From Onchidella celtica (lineage: Eukaryota; Mollusca; Gastropoda; Systellommatophora; Onchidiidae), in assembly GCA_963931925.1 (NCBI GenBank), contig OZ007569.1:14372663-14436662 (forward strand): DNA of 64,000 bases. The letters run 5' to 3'. Of this stretch, positions 45,901 through 55,450 are shown in pieces. The position numbers were made by a program, and so were the translations under genes. Position 1 is the first letter of the stretch, and each line of letters starts with the position of its first letter. Below the pieces are notes generated by a model, which made no database searches, was not told the origin of the DNA, and was given only the letters and a program-made list of their open reading frames with translations.

Positions 45901-47479
45901 ATCGCGTGAGTACCACACTTATCTTCTCAAGAGACGCCCCCTTTATGTTTCCTATAATCAAATCGGCCACTGGGTCTTCCACTACTAGCGCTTTGAGAAG
46001 CCCAGTATAAAATGGGGTTTCTACCCACATTTCCGCGACAGGAGCAGACCTTCTCGTCCCGTCCATCAGGACATAACTCCTGTTCTTCCCAGTTAAGCTG
46101 TTAGGAGGCAGTTTGTTCCTTTTTATAATCGCACACGTGCATCCCGTGTCACGAAGGATAGTAATCTCTTTATCCCCTATCCTCCCCTTCTCCAAAAATG
46201 GAGCGGATAAATCATTCTCCGGAACATCGTCTTCGGGCTCATGTTCTGTCGAACCTTCTAACTCAATACTCTTACCTTCCGTCTCCCAAGAAATGAAGGT
46301 CTGTGGCCCAACGCCCTGCTCAGCCCCTGGTTGAGTATTCGCCCTGCCCGATGACTCCCACTGACTGTCATCGGCTTCCTCATCGCTGGTTAGTACGACT
46401 GCGGTCGTCTCTTTCTGTCTCTTCCTACAGAATCTCGCAATATGGAGAAGTGACCCACACACAAAACAACCACGCCCACTCTCACGCTGGGACTTACCTC
46501 GGTTGTCCTCGACAGTGGCAGCAGCACCCTTCTTCGTCCTGCCCTGGTCACACTGCCTACTCAGGTGATTGGGAGAGCCACAGTTGAAGCATACCGGTTT
46601 ACTCACTCCTAAACCCTTACTTCTGCTCTCCTCAACCCTCTTACCTGACTTCTGCTGTTGCTCCAGCCCTCGCTTCGACTGATGAGCCTCACTATACAAG
46701 TCCGCCATCTCAACTAACTCATGCACGGACTTGGGGTCCCTCTCTTTCAAATATATGGAAAGATTACAGTCGACAATCTTCAACATCTGCTCCCTGACTA
46801 ACAGATCCGTAATCCCTTCCATAGTTCTCTCTGCGTCTGAGAGGTCTACCCACCTCTCAAAATATCTCTGCAATCTCACGGACAGCTGCGTATAAGTTTC
46901 GTCCTTATCTAGACGACTCTCCCTAAACTTACGCCTATAACCCTCTGCCGTGAGGTGATACTTCTTGAACAACACCTTCTTTACCTTCTCGTAATCCCTA
47001 CTGTCTTCATCGCTGAGACCGGAATAAACATCTAACGCCCTGCCAGTTAACAATGCCCCTAACATGTCTGCCCAGGTGTCTTCTTCCCAATCATTTGCCT
47101 GCGCGAGCCTTTCAAATCTTTTCAAATACGAGTCGAGATCCTCGCGCGAGTCATCAAAAATGGCAATTTTAGGTACCTTCGGGGCAGCAGATTTTCCATT
47201 CCCTTTACCATTGTGACACCCGTTTTTGGCTAGTTCCCGTTCGCATTCCATTCTCTCCCTTTCAAATTGTCTTTCCTTCTCCTTTTCTTCTCGTTCGCGC
47301 TCCTTTTCTTCTCGTTCGCGCTCCTTTTCTTCTCGTTCGATAGCCCTTTGTTCTCGGTTTTGGGCTTTCTCTTCGTCCCACCTAATTTTGAATTCCTCAT
47401 CACTAATGCCTTCTTGTCTGGCAAGCTTCAGTGCGCCCAGATAGTCCATCAGCAATTGACCTGTAAACAAAGCTAACAA
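42992..47479 (-). CDS. Element A Gag-Pol polyprotein, 1495 aa, order Gag-PR-INT-RT-RH
   Basis: One uninterrupted frame. Residues ~25-85 are a charged Glu/Arg/Lys coiled coil and ~100-265 the capsid-like part of Gag. Two CCHC zinc knuckles follow (C297-C300-H305-C310 and C338-C341-H346-C351). The aspartic protease has LRDTGCT at 442-448 and LIIGN at 507-511. The integrase has the zinc site H644/H651/C681/C684, catalytic D714, D774, E810 (last pair 35 residues apart) and a GPY/F-type motif WKGPYKV at 948-954. Reverse transcriptase (~1085-1260) has FVDD at 1227-1230. RNase H runs to the end with TDAS (D1378), IEKEC, ETDHRP and the final Asp near 1482-1487. The start at 47479 is the longest option; the Met at 47449 (residue 11) fits the start of the related element B better. 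Integrase before RT is the inverse of ordinary Ty3/gypsy and fits the Gmr1 lineage. Confidence 0.95.
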   Translation of the reverse strand: MLALFTGQLLMDYLGALKLARQEGISDEEFKIRWDEEKAQNREQRAIEREEKEREREEKEREREEKEKERQFERERMECERELAKNGCHNGKGNGKSAAPKVPKIAIFDDSREDLDSYLKRFERLAQANDWEEDTWADMLGALLTGRALDVYSGLSDEDSRDYEKVKKVLFKKYHLTAEGYRRKFRESRLDKDETYTQLSVRLQRYFERWVDLSDAERTMEGITDLLVREQMLKIVDCNLSIYLKERDPKSVHELVEMADLYSEAHQSKRGLEQQQKSGKRVEESRSKGLGVSKPVCFNCGSPNHLSRQCDQGRTKKGAAATVEDNRGKSQRESGRGCFVCGSLLHIARFCRKRQKETTAVVLTSDEEADDSQWESSGRANTQPGAEQGVGPQTFISWETEGKSIELEGSTEHEPEDDVPENDLSAPFLEKGRIGDKEITILRDTGCTCAIIKRNKLPPNSLTGKNRSYVLMDGTRRSAPVAEMWVETPFYTGLLKALVVEDPVADLIIGNIKGASLEKISVVLTRSRKVEIDKEEHECENASAKVSQTTDNEEAKGNSTEEVRVGAKIGELTPGEIARAQREDETLRVLRERATLEQSAEVGTHIKESKGIYYRVKKAGAGRADVEQLLVPKQYRSELMKIAHEGVFGGHLGISRTQDRIMQSFFWPGIGADVGRFCRSCDACQRTSNKGRVTKVPLVPTPLIDTPFSRVAIDLVGPLLRTEHGRSRYILTLVDYATRFPDAVALRGISAEQVSEALMEIFSRLGIPKEIVSDRGSQFTGELMREVSALLKTKQIFCSPYHAMANGLCERFNGVLKNMLRRVAHDRPKDWDRMLCPLLFAYRETPQASTGFSPFELVFGHPVRGPLAILKNLWTGEAESETRSSYEYVVDMRERLEDAMKVVAENSSVEKHRQKKYYDRGAKQRKFQVGDSVLILLPSDGSKLQMTWKGPYKVEEQRGSVNYMVNVKGKRRLYHANMLKKYIEREDEQENTEAIAAAIIDETDEGEEATSMPLETVMPRLEQTETYRDVQLGDTLDQDQREQMQELMEEYKDIFTDVPGLTDLIKHKIPLLDQKPVKVRPYQLPYSTREAVNAEVGKMLAARIIEPSESPYNSPIVLVKKPDGQHRFCNDYRRLNVVTADDAEPMPEVEAIISNLAEAKYFTKLDLTKGFYQVPMAEEDKHLTAFATPFGLYQYRVMPFGLKGSPATFNRLMRKVLKDAGEGVDAFVDDCLIHSANWPDHLERCRNVFERLRRANLKARPTKTLIGMTEVEYLGHKLGQGTVRPQESKVRAIVDCDRPTTKTQVRSFLGLTGYYRKFVPNYSAISAPLSDLTKKSQGTKFAWGHAQENAFNALKICLSSEPILRMPDWNKELILQTDASNLGVSGCLLQEDEGTKYPVVYVSRKLKPVEKNYSTIEKECLAIVFAVSKLQAYLYGRNFVLETDHRPLTWMRTKDQKNARVTRWNLALQPYNFRVSNIRGRDALWADTLSRLPVD

Positions 47480-47716
47480 TAAAGCGTGGATCGTAACTGT
47501 GAAGTTAACAACAATATTCCTGCAATAGCAAACAACAATTTTCTCTGTGACAAAAGATAAAATTGAACAGTCAATGCACAGGTAAAATCAGAGCATGTCG
47601 CAGGCACTAAATGTCAATCTCTCTCACTCGCCTCAGGGCAGATGACCTGTCCACACAATCACACAATAGCCTCTTGACACGACCCAGATCAAAATTAAAT
47701 GTTATTTACTAGCAGG
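47480..47716 (-). other. Element A 5' leader
   Basis: A short untranslated stretch between the primer-binding site and the Gag start. No separate open frame or structure is recognised. Confidence 0.7.
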
Positions 47717-47734
47717 ATCCCACTTCTGACACCA
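47717..47734 (-). other. Primer-binding site of element A (tRNA-Leu type)
   Basis: Read on the minus strand, TGGTGTCAGAAGTGGGAT lies one base inside the 5' LTR. It is complementary to the 3' end of a leucine tRNA of the type ending ATCCCACTTCTGACA plus CCA (the human tRNA-Leu-CAA class as I recall it). The match covers all 18 bases. Confidence 0.85.
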
Positions 47735-47735
47735 T

Positions 47736-49087
47736 TGTGATGTTTCCACTTTCTCTCACTAACTTTCTTCTGACACCAGCCGTGATGGGCACGGCACAAA
47801 CACACTAAATAATCGACTATCTCTCTTCTATAAGTTATAACAAACGATATCTGTATTGCTTACATATATACAATAATTATTAATTCATTCAATAATAATA
47901 GGAACATAGGTCATACAATTTCATGTGAATTTCGATGGAATGAAGTTGATGCAAATCAGTACATGCTAATTAAATGGCTTCGTAATATTCAATTTCTAGC
48001 ACATTTTATAAAACACATGGGAACATTCAGCATAAGGAAACCTCTCCTTTAGGGGTGTATGGCGCTATCTGGGCACTGGTTCTTCCTCTCTACCCTGGCT
48101 TGACTGCGCAGTTAGATCAACAGGTATCGGCAGGTACCAATAGGTCGGGAAGCCAAGACGCTACGATGTCGTTAATCAAAGGACAAGAAGTTGAGAAGCC
48201 AAGAAGGTGTTGTTCTTCCTCCTCTGTAGAAAAACAATCGCAACGTCCTAATCTACTGCTGGAAGGCATGACTTCCATACTTACTCCATGACGGATATTC
48301 ATCATTGATACTGTAAACCGCTGACACTGTTATAAGTCAGGCTGCAGCCCCCATACTCCATAGGCTCCCATATGGGCAATAGAACAAACGCTCAATACAG
48401 TTTTAATGATATTTACACGTTCCCCACGAAGAATAACGCTCTCTCTAACAGACCCCATCCCATAAGGTTTCGTAACATATATATAACGGCGTTTCCGTGA
48501 CTCTCTCAGAGGCAGTAGTTATACCAAAGTAAACCCACTAGATTTAGGTTCTACAATCATGAACATTAAGTAAAATACACATACATCGTACAATTAACTT
48601 ACCACTCAGCAACAGCCCAAATGCCGACAAGATACCAAAGATACCACGCTCTGACAAAGGATGTTTGCGGGTTCCCTGACCTTCCCCACTCACAAGACTA
48701 GTACAAAGTTACAGTTGCGGTTGTGGTCTCCTCTTCGGCACGAAGCTGGTGAGTGCTCTCAGCGGTCTGAAGTTGGAAGGAGCGTTCGGGGATTTATACC
48801 CAGTCAGGTAGCGTCCCAAGACGCTCACCGAGTGTACATTAGTTATCCTAATAGCCACCCCCGTCGACTCCACGTCAAATACTATTGAAACAGCTCTACC
48901 CCCCAAGCAATTCCCAGGTGATCTGATCGACAAGTACGGCGGTCAAGTAAACACTACCCTTTTCGGGTGTCAAAGCGCTTCAGTTGCATCGGCTACTTTC
49001 CCCCTCTGGCCTACAATAACTCTGTCTCCCCGCCGTTAGCTATCTTCCCACGCTAGCTATACCTTGCCTGTCTGTCGCCCTGTTACA
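47736..49087 (-). repeat. Element A 5' LTR (right copy)
   Basis: Second copy of the 1352-bp LTR, equal in length and without a difference in the segments compared. In the element's own direction this is the promoter-bearing 5' LTR; TATATATA at 48478-48485 is the TATA candidate. Confidence 0.95.
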
Positions 49088-49147
49088 CTAACTATTAACA
49101 TAAACAAATATTTCCCACACTTTACAACTTGCGTGCTTGACAGTGGT
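49088..49147. other. 60-bp host spacer between elements A and B
   Basis: It starts with the right CTAAC duplication of element A and ends with the left GTGGT duplication of element B. It is the only original genomic DNA left between the two insertions. Confidence 0.85.
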
Positions 49148-50382
49148 TGTCGCGATGTGGGTTACATGGGGATATTTCGACTGACACTCTTTCGAGGTCC
49201 GCTCCCACAATCGACGAACACACAAAAGTAAATACTTGCACTCTAAAAACTAAATAAATCAATTGCTTTCAATTTTAGCAGAACTGTAGGGCAGTTTAAT
49301 TACAGGAATTAATGTAACAAATATAATTAAAAATAAAATATCAATTCAAAGGCAACTGAATCTAACTAATGGAACTACAGCTTTTATAAAGACTAACGAA
49401 TTCAATCTAACTACTTGCAGGTCATATGAGTTATATGGCAAATAGAATCCGCGCACGTGGCGACGGATCTAACAGTTTAAATTCTATTAATTCAATGAGA
49501 CATGTTAGGATATGGACATTTCCTCCAGACACGCCATGGAGAATGCTTGTACAACCATGCGTTGTCTGGTGGTAGCTCTGAAACTGTCTTCAAAAGTAAG
49601 TAGAACGGTTCACTTTCATCATTACAAATTAGTATGGACTCTCACCATGCGGCCCTCACTGGGAGTGAGAGCGCTGGATGTAAACGCTGTGGGTTTATAT
49701 CAAACCAAGTAGCTTAGGCTCTGGAGCTTTAAATCAGGCCCCTCACAATGGACTGCTCAACTGCGTCTCTATGTCTCTCATCTGGCTGAGGACTATCGCC
49801 GACCACCTCGTAAATGGATTGTCTACATGTGGCCCAGAACTAAGTTCTGTATGGCCTTAAATACTGGACTGCATCTGCAGCTTACCGTCTAATTCCTCGA
49901 TTGTGATTGGTGCAACCACTTCTAGCTCAGCTGCCGAACTGAGTTATTTTAAGTAACAGCCCAACGCAACGACCTTGGGTCGACATCAAAGGTCGAATTA
50001 CTTCATACAATATAATGTAATTTTATAGCAATAAATTCTTAACATGTTCAAAACCCCGAGCTTTTACTCTGGATCACGGTATTTTCTGTACATCAACAGA
50101 CGTCTCAATAACATTTAATTCCTATTCACCCCTTCCCTCTTTACTAACCCTAGTTCAAAACACGAGATACAACAAGTGCTCAGTCATGCACACCTACGCT
50201 GTCCGTCTATCCTTCCCCACATCTTCTGTCTATCTATTATAAAAAAAACTGTTCAAAACAACTTGTTTACGAGACCAAGTTATGCTGGCTCGCACAATAA
50301 TTACGTTTGTAAAAATTACTCACTGCTCTCTCACAAAAATTTAGTCAGTGGAAACATTTATGAATTAAATCTGTTCTTGACA
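49148..50382 (-). repeat. Element B 3' LTR (left copy)
   Basis: 1235 bp, TG...CA termini. It is the 3' LTR because the element points left. Small open frames inside recur in the other LTR and show no domain. Confidence 0.93.
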
Positions 50383-50399
50383 CATCCCCCACCCCAGTG
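50383..50399 (-). other. Polypurine tract of element B
   Basis: Read on the minus strand: CACTGGGGTGGGGGATG, directly beside the 3' LTR. Confidence 0.75.
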
Positions 50400-50983
50400 A
50401 AAACTTAGGGTTTGAACGACATAACTGTCTACTAACGTTGCTATGTAATAGTACTTTGGAAAGGGCTATATAGTAGAAAATATATCGTTACTGAAAGTCA
50501 AAAAAAATTTCTAAGAACGTGCATTATCGATGGACAATGGCATATGTATATTTATATGCGACGTTCTGTGATAATATATAATTATTGTAGCACTTAAGAA
50601 TTAAAGTCATAAACTTCTCTCACACAGACATACTGTAAAGACTGAAATATTGAGCAACTAGCTCATCGCTTCATTGAGCGTAATTAATACATTCAGAGAA
50701 CATGAACGAACAATAGTTAATTAAAGTAATGGTATCCTGGCAGCAGTAGGTCTGGTCGCTCGGTTTGCCATTTCCTCATCTCATTGACCCGCAGACAAAG
50801 GCGTCAAGGTTGTCTGAAACTCAGGTCATGGTCAGGATGGACGCTAGTGGAAAAAGGAATCACATGGAAATTTTGAGAAAGAATGTCCATAATTGGCAGG
50901 ACAATATAATGTGAAACCATCCACGGTCTCCGAAAAAGGTGAAAAATGCTCAACCTCAATGTTTAACAGACTATTTTAGAACA
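50400..50983 (-). other. Element B 3' untranslated region
   Basis: About 580 bp between the end of the RNase H frame and the polypurine tract. No coding frame or envelope-like gene is seen. Confidence 0.7.
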
Positions 50984-53900
50984 CTAAATCAAACGGGACA
51001 ATACATCAGCTTGTAAATTATCTTCCCCAGGTATAGCCCGAATAGTAAATTTGTATTCCTGGAGCGCAAGGCTCCATCTGGTTAGTCGAGCATTCTTGGC
51101 TCTGTTCGACTTAAGAAACAGTAATGGTCGATGATCCGTTTCAATTATAAATTCGGACATTAATAAGTATCGAGAAAATGCATCTACCGCGTAAACAATT
51201 GCGAGGCACTCTCGTTCGACAATTGCATAGCGCGTCTCTCGGTCAAGTAATTTCCGGCTTGCATATAAGCACGGTCGCAAGAAACCGTCACGCTGTTGGA
51301 GTAACACGGCGCCTATTCCTTTATCTGATGCATCCGTTCGGACAATGAATGTCTGGCGTATATCGGGTAAAACAAGCAGGGGGAAAGTAGAAAATAAATT
51401 CTGAATAGTCTGAAGGGCATCAGCGCACTGAGGCGTCCAGACGACTCTATTTGGAACATTTTCCTCGTTAGATCAGATAACGGGGCTGAGAGAGAGGAAA
51501 AGTTTGGTATAAATTTCCTGTAATAATTCAAAAGTCCCAACAAGCTGCGGACTTGCTTTTTAGTTTTAGGAGGTTGCAGTTTCAAAATACTGGATATCTT
51601 GCGATCGTCTGGAGTCTGAACCCCGTGGGTTATGGTATGACCCAAAAAGTTTATATGGTGATATCCTAGGAACACTTTACTGGGTCGCGCGGTAAGGCCA
51701 GCTCGGCGAAGAGCGGCAAAAACTTCACGAAGGGCCATTAAGTGGCCAGCCCAATCAGCCTGAAAAATACATATATCATCGAAATATGATAGAACGCAGC
51801 GCAATTCATTTAGTAAGATGTTCATCATGCGCGCGAACGTGGCTGGTGCAGTAACCAGTCCAAAAGGCATATATTTCCATTGCATTAAACCCAAAGGGGT
51901 TTGAAAAGCTGTATATTGTCTACTTCCTTCTTCGAGAGGAATCTGCCAATATCCTTTGGATAAGTCTATTTTAGAGAAGATACTTGCATTGGATAACCGC
52001 GCGAATAAGTCTTCCTGATTGGGAATGGGTTCCGCATCATAGATGGTTATAGCATTGAGCTTTCTATAGTCAATACAAAAACGCACGGTATCGTCTTTCT
52101 TCTTGACCAAGACAATCGGCGAGCAATACGGACTTGTTGATCGCTCTATGACGCCTAGCCGTAGCATGGCACGTACTTCTGTAATTATCGTTTCGTGAGC
52201 GTGCAGCGGGCGCGGGTACGGTTTAACAAACACTGGTACGTCTGTCTGAAGTCGTATTACATGTTGGACTAAAGACGTACAACCCGGCAAATCAGTGAAC
52301 ACCGTGGCAAATTCTTGGAGCAGGTGTGTAAGATCCTGTTTCTGCGACGGCGCAAGCTCATCATTGATATTAACATCGTTTATACTCTCGGTGGCCTGTA
52401 ATATGGGCAACGATTTGTCGATACTCAAAGGGTCCTCGTCGTCGACAGTAACTAAAGCCGCGTTGGCCCTTGGGACGACATGAACGGAGTTGTTACGACG
52501 ATCATCGCTAGGCAGGTACTTTTTCAGCATATTAATATGAAATATTTTCCTCTGCCCACGAATATCTATCAAATAATTCACTCTGGAGAGTCTCTTAAGG
52601 ACTCTGTATGGTCCCTTCCAAGTTAGAAGGAGTTTGTTTTGCGTTTGCGGCAAAAGAACAAGTGTCAGATCTCCGACGGACAAGGCGCGCATTTGGGCGC
52701 CCTGATCGCGATAAAATTTTGAAGAACTCGCTCTAGCGCATGCAAATTGCAGAGCGGTTTTGCATGCATTAATAATTCGTTGTCGGAGATCGACAACATA
52801 TTGATACGCGCATCGCGTATCATAATCGTCGGTTTCAGAACCGGCGAACAATTGACTAAGCATGGCCATCGGGCCACGTGGTTTACGTCCGTATAATAAC
52901 TCAAATGGGGAGAAACCCGTGGACGCGTTCGGGAGTTCCCTATAGGCGAAGAGAATAGCGGGGAGCTGACGGTCCCAGTCTCCAGGTTTGTCGGCGGATA
53001 CGCGTGCTAGCATAGACTTCATGCTCGCATTCCACCGCTCGCAACAACCATTTGACTGCGGATGATAGGGGGACGTTAATTTCTGTTTAATTCCCGCTAA
53101 TTCTAGTACCTTTTTGTATAGATCAGAGGTGAATTGTGGTCCTCTGTCTGAAAGAATCTCGGTCGGAAATCCGACTCGCGAGAAAATAGTAACAAGCGCC
53201 TCAGCGACATGGTCAGCCGTAATGTCTCTCAAAGGAATAGCCTCAGGCCAGCGCGTCGCGTAGTCGATTACCGAAAGGATGAATCGATGGCCTCTGTCTG
53301 ATTTACTAAGAGGACCTACTATGTCAACCGCGACACGCTCGAATGGTGTTGAGACTGGTGGCATCTCCTGGAGGGGTGCGCGTGATGCTTTACCTTTAGG
53401 TGTACGTTTTTGACATACATCGCAGCGCGCCACAAAACGGTTCACGTCCGCGTATACACCAGGCCAGAAAAAATGAGCCAATATCCGTGATTTGGTTCTG
53501 GCTGAACCTTGATGGCCTGAAAATGATGTATCATGCGCGAGACGCAGAATGTCGCGACGGAACGACTTAGGCACCACGAGCTGTTCAATGGTCTCACGTT
53601 TATTTCGGAAATTTCTGTATAATAATTCATTTTTAATGATAAACGGAGAGGCATTTCGGTTCTGAGGCTGAACTTTCGCAAACAGCGGTTTTAGTGATGG
53701 ATCGCTTTGTTGTTCCTTATAGAAAACTGTAGGCGTGACATTAAAATCAAACGCAGGGGTTTGTAAAGTACCATCCGGTGGACGTTTTGACTGTTGTCGT
53801 GTGGTGACACACGCAACGTTTTCGTTCCAAACTTTTAACTGGCCGTCAGGTGTATCATTAACCTGTGGTAAATTACCAATAATTAGATCGGCGACCGGAT

Positions 53901-55450
53901 TTGGTAATACGCATGCCGTTACGACACCTGTAATGAATGGCGTGTCGATGTATATCTCCGCGAGACGGAATCGCTCGACGGAGCCCCCGAAAGTAATGCA
54001 GGTTGCCTGTTGTTCAATCAGCTGGGTCGGTCTGACCAGTGATTCCCTAACACCGATAGTGGTGCAACCTGAATCGCGTAAGACAGACGCGGGTATGGCG
54101 TTAACATGACCCTCATATAAGGTCAATGACCCGTGTTGATGGAGGGCCGACATAACCGGAACGGTGCCCGTCATGGGCGACGTAATTTCAACGGTACGGC
54201 TACTCTGTGTAGCCGGAACAATGACGGTGCAAGCATTTGCAGCTTCAAACTGAACCCTACAATATTTTGACGTATGACCTGGTTTATTGCACCGATAACA
54301 CCTAATGCTGTCATATATATTACGTCTGGGTTGCATTGGAGGTGCATTATATGGATTATTATAATATGCCCAAGGAGGTGGACATGGTGGGCTCTGATAA
54401 TGGTAGCCCTCGTTAACGTCACGACGGGGTGGACCTGAATAGCGAATAACATGTCCCCGAGTGGGAGGTCCAGCACGGCTTGGAAAACCGCGAGCTTTAT
54501 TGGGCGGCGGTTCGGAATATGCACGCGGAGGCGGCGTCTGGCGATGAACTGGTCGAGAATTTCTTGTACCCATTGGCGCAGTTCCACCGACTCCGGCATA
54601 AAACGGTTCGCTAGTTTTGGCTTTAGCCAGCGAACGATTAGGGTGTGCGGACGCGTACTGTTCTACTAAGGACGTGATTTCCGCTAACGTCTTAGGTGCC
54701 CACTCTTTAATGTGGGAGACTAGTTCTGAATGGCACGCGTTAAATATTTGGTCCTTCAGAACGAGCTCATAAAGCCCTTTAAAATTACCGTCAGCGACAC
54801 CAGCCAGCTGAATCCAGCGGTCTAAGTAGTGCTTTAGGCGGTCGACGTACGTTGAAAAATTTTCGGACGGGTCTGGCTTACAAGTCCGGAATCTTTGGTG
54901 AAAACCGTCCTCGGTGTGTTGAAAACGCTTTAAAAGAGCCTTTTTAAGGATGTCGTAATTTTTAGAATCCTCGATGTTGAGGCCATGGAATACTTCAAGT
55001 GCACCTCCCGTTAATAAATTTGCAAGGCACGAAGTCCATTCAGTTCTTTGCCATCCAGCGGCTACCGCGTGGAGCTCAAAACGATGAATATAAGAATCGA
55101 TCTGGTCGACCTTATCATTATAGGTTGGAAGCTTTGGTTTTGCTTTAACATTATTCGTTGGAACACTTGGAGCCGCGGTCGGTTGGTTTCCTTGCAGCTC
55201 TAATTTCTTTAGGGCAATTTCGTGCTCTCGATGAGCCGCTTTGTCGGCTCTTTCTTCTATTTCTCTCTGTCGTTCTCTTTCTTTCTTTTTCTTTTTCTCG
55301 TTCGCGTTCCGCGGCCTTCTCGGCTCTTTCTGCGGCACGCTCTTCTCTAGCTAGGTCTTCTTGTAGTTTACTCTCGCACCAAGAAGCCAGCTGGTCCTCG
55401 GGTATGCCTAACAGCTTCGCTGAATTTATATAAGAAGTGTAATTGGCCAT
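50984..55450 (-). pseudogene. Element B Gag-Pol, order Gag-PR-INT-RT-RH, two frame breaks
   Basis: The likely start is the ATG at 55448-55450 (MANYTSYINSAKLLGIPEDQ), followed by a charged coiled coil. This frame is lost in an A/G run at about 55277-55300, and the main frame (55338-51313, 1341 codons) takes over. In that frame: a capsid-like region, a Pro/Arg-rich linker (~260-340), a single zinc knuckle C347-C350-H355-C360, protease RDSGCT at 421-426, integrase zinc site H602/H609/C639/C642, catalytic D672, D731, E767, GPY/F-type WKGPYRV at 907-913, and RT with YFDD at 1185-1188. A second break at an A-run (51459-51462) moves RNase H into another frame that ends at 50984 and retains RECLA, ETDHRP and DNLQADVLS. 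Each break is one base in a homopolymer-like run, so sequencing error, mutation or programmed shifting are all possible. It has one zinc knuckle where element A has two. Confidence 0.9.

Larger units (their letters stand above)
41589..49087 (-). mobile_element. Element A: intact Gmr1-type Ty3/gypsy LTR retrotransposon, 7499 bp
   Basis: Two 1352-bp direct LTRs (TG...CA termini), offset by exactly 6147 bp, enclose a tRNA-Leu primer-binding site, a single long Gag-Pol frame on the minus strand and a purine-rich tract. The 5-bp sequence CTAAC is duplicated at 41584-41588 and 49088-49092, as expected for integrase-mediated insertion. The Pol order is protease, integrase, reverse transcriptase, RNase H. 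No envelope-like frame is present. LTR copies compared at the start, middle and end showed no differences, and the coding frame has no breaks, so the insertion should be recent and the copy may still be competent. It inserted between the ZNF839-like and CINP-like genes. Confidence 0.95.

Noticed and set aside
49136-49147. A 12-bp target-site duplication CTTGACAGTGGT for element B
   Set aside because: Seven of the twelve bases are the LTR terminus, which is also present at the end of the left LTR; the true duplication is the 5-bp GTGGT.
49512-49712. 66-codon frame in the LTR of element B, repeated at 57207-57407
   Set aside because: Retained because the LTRs are near-identical copies; it has no similarity to a known protein that I can see.
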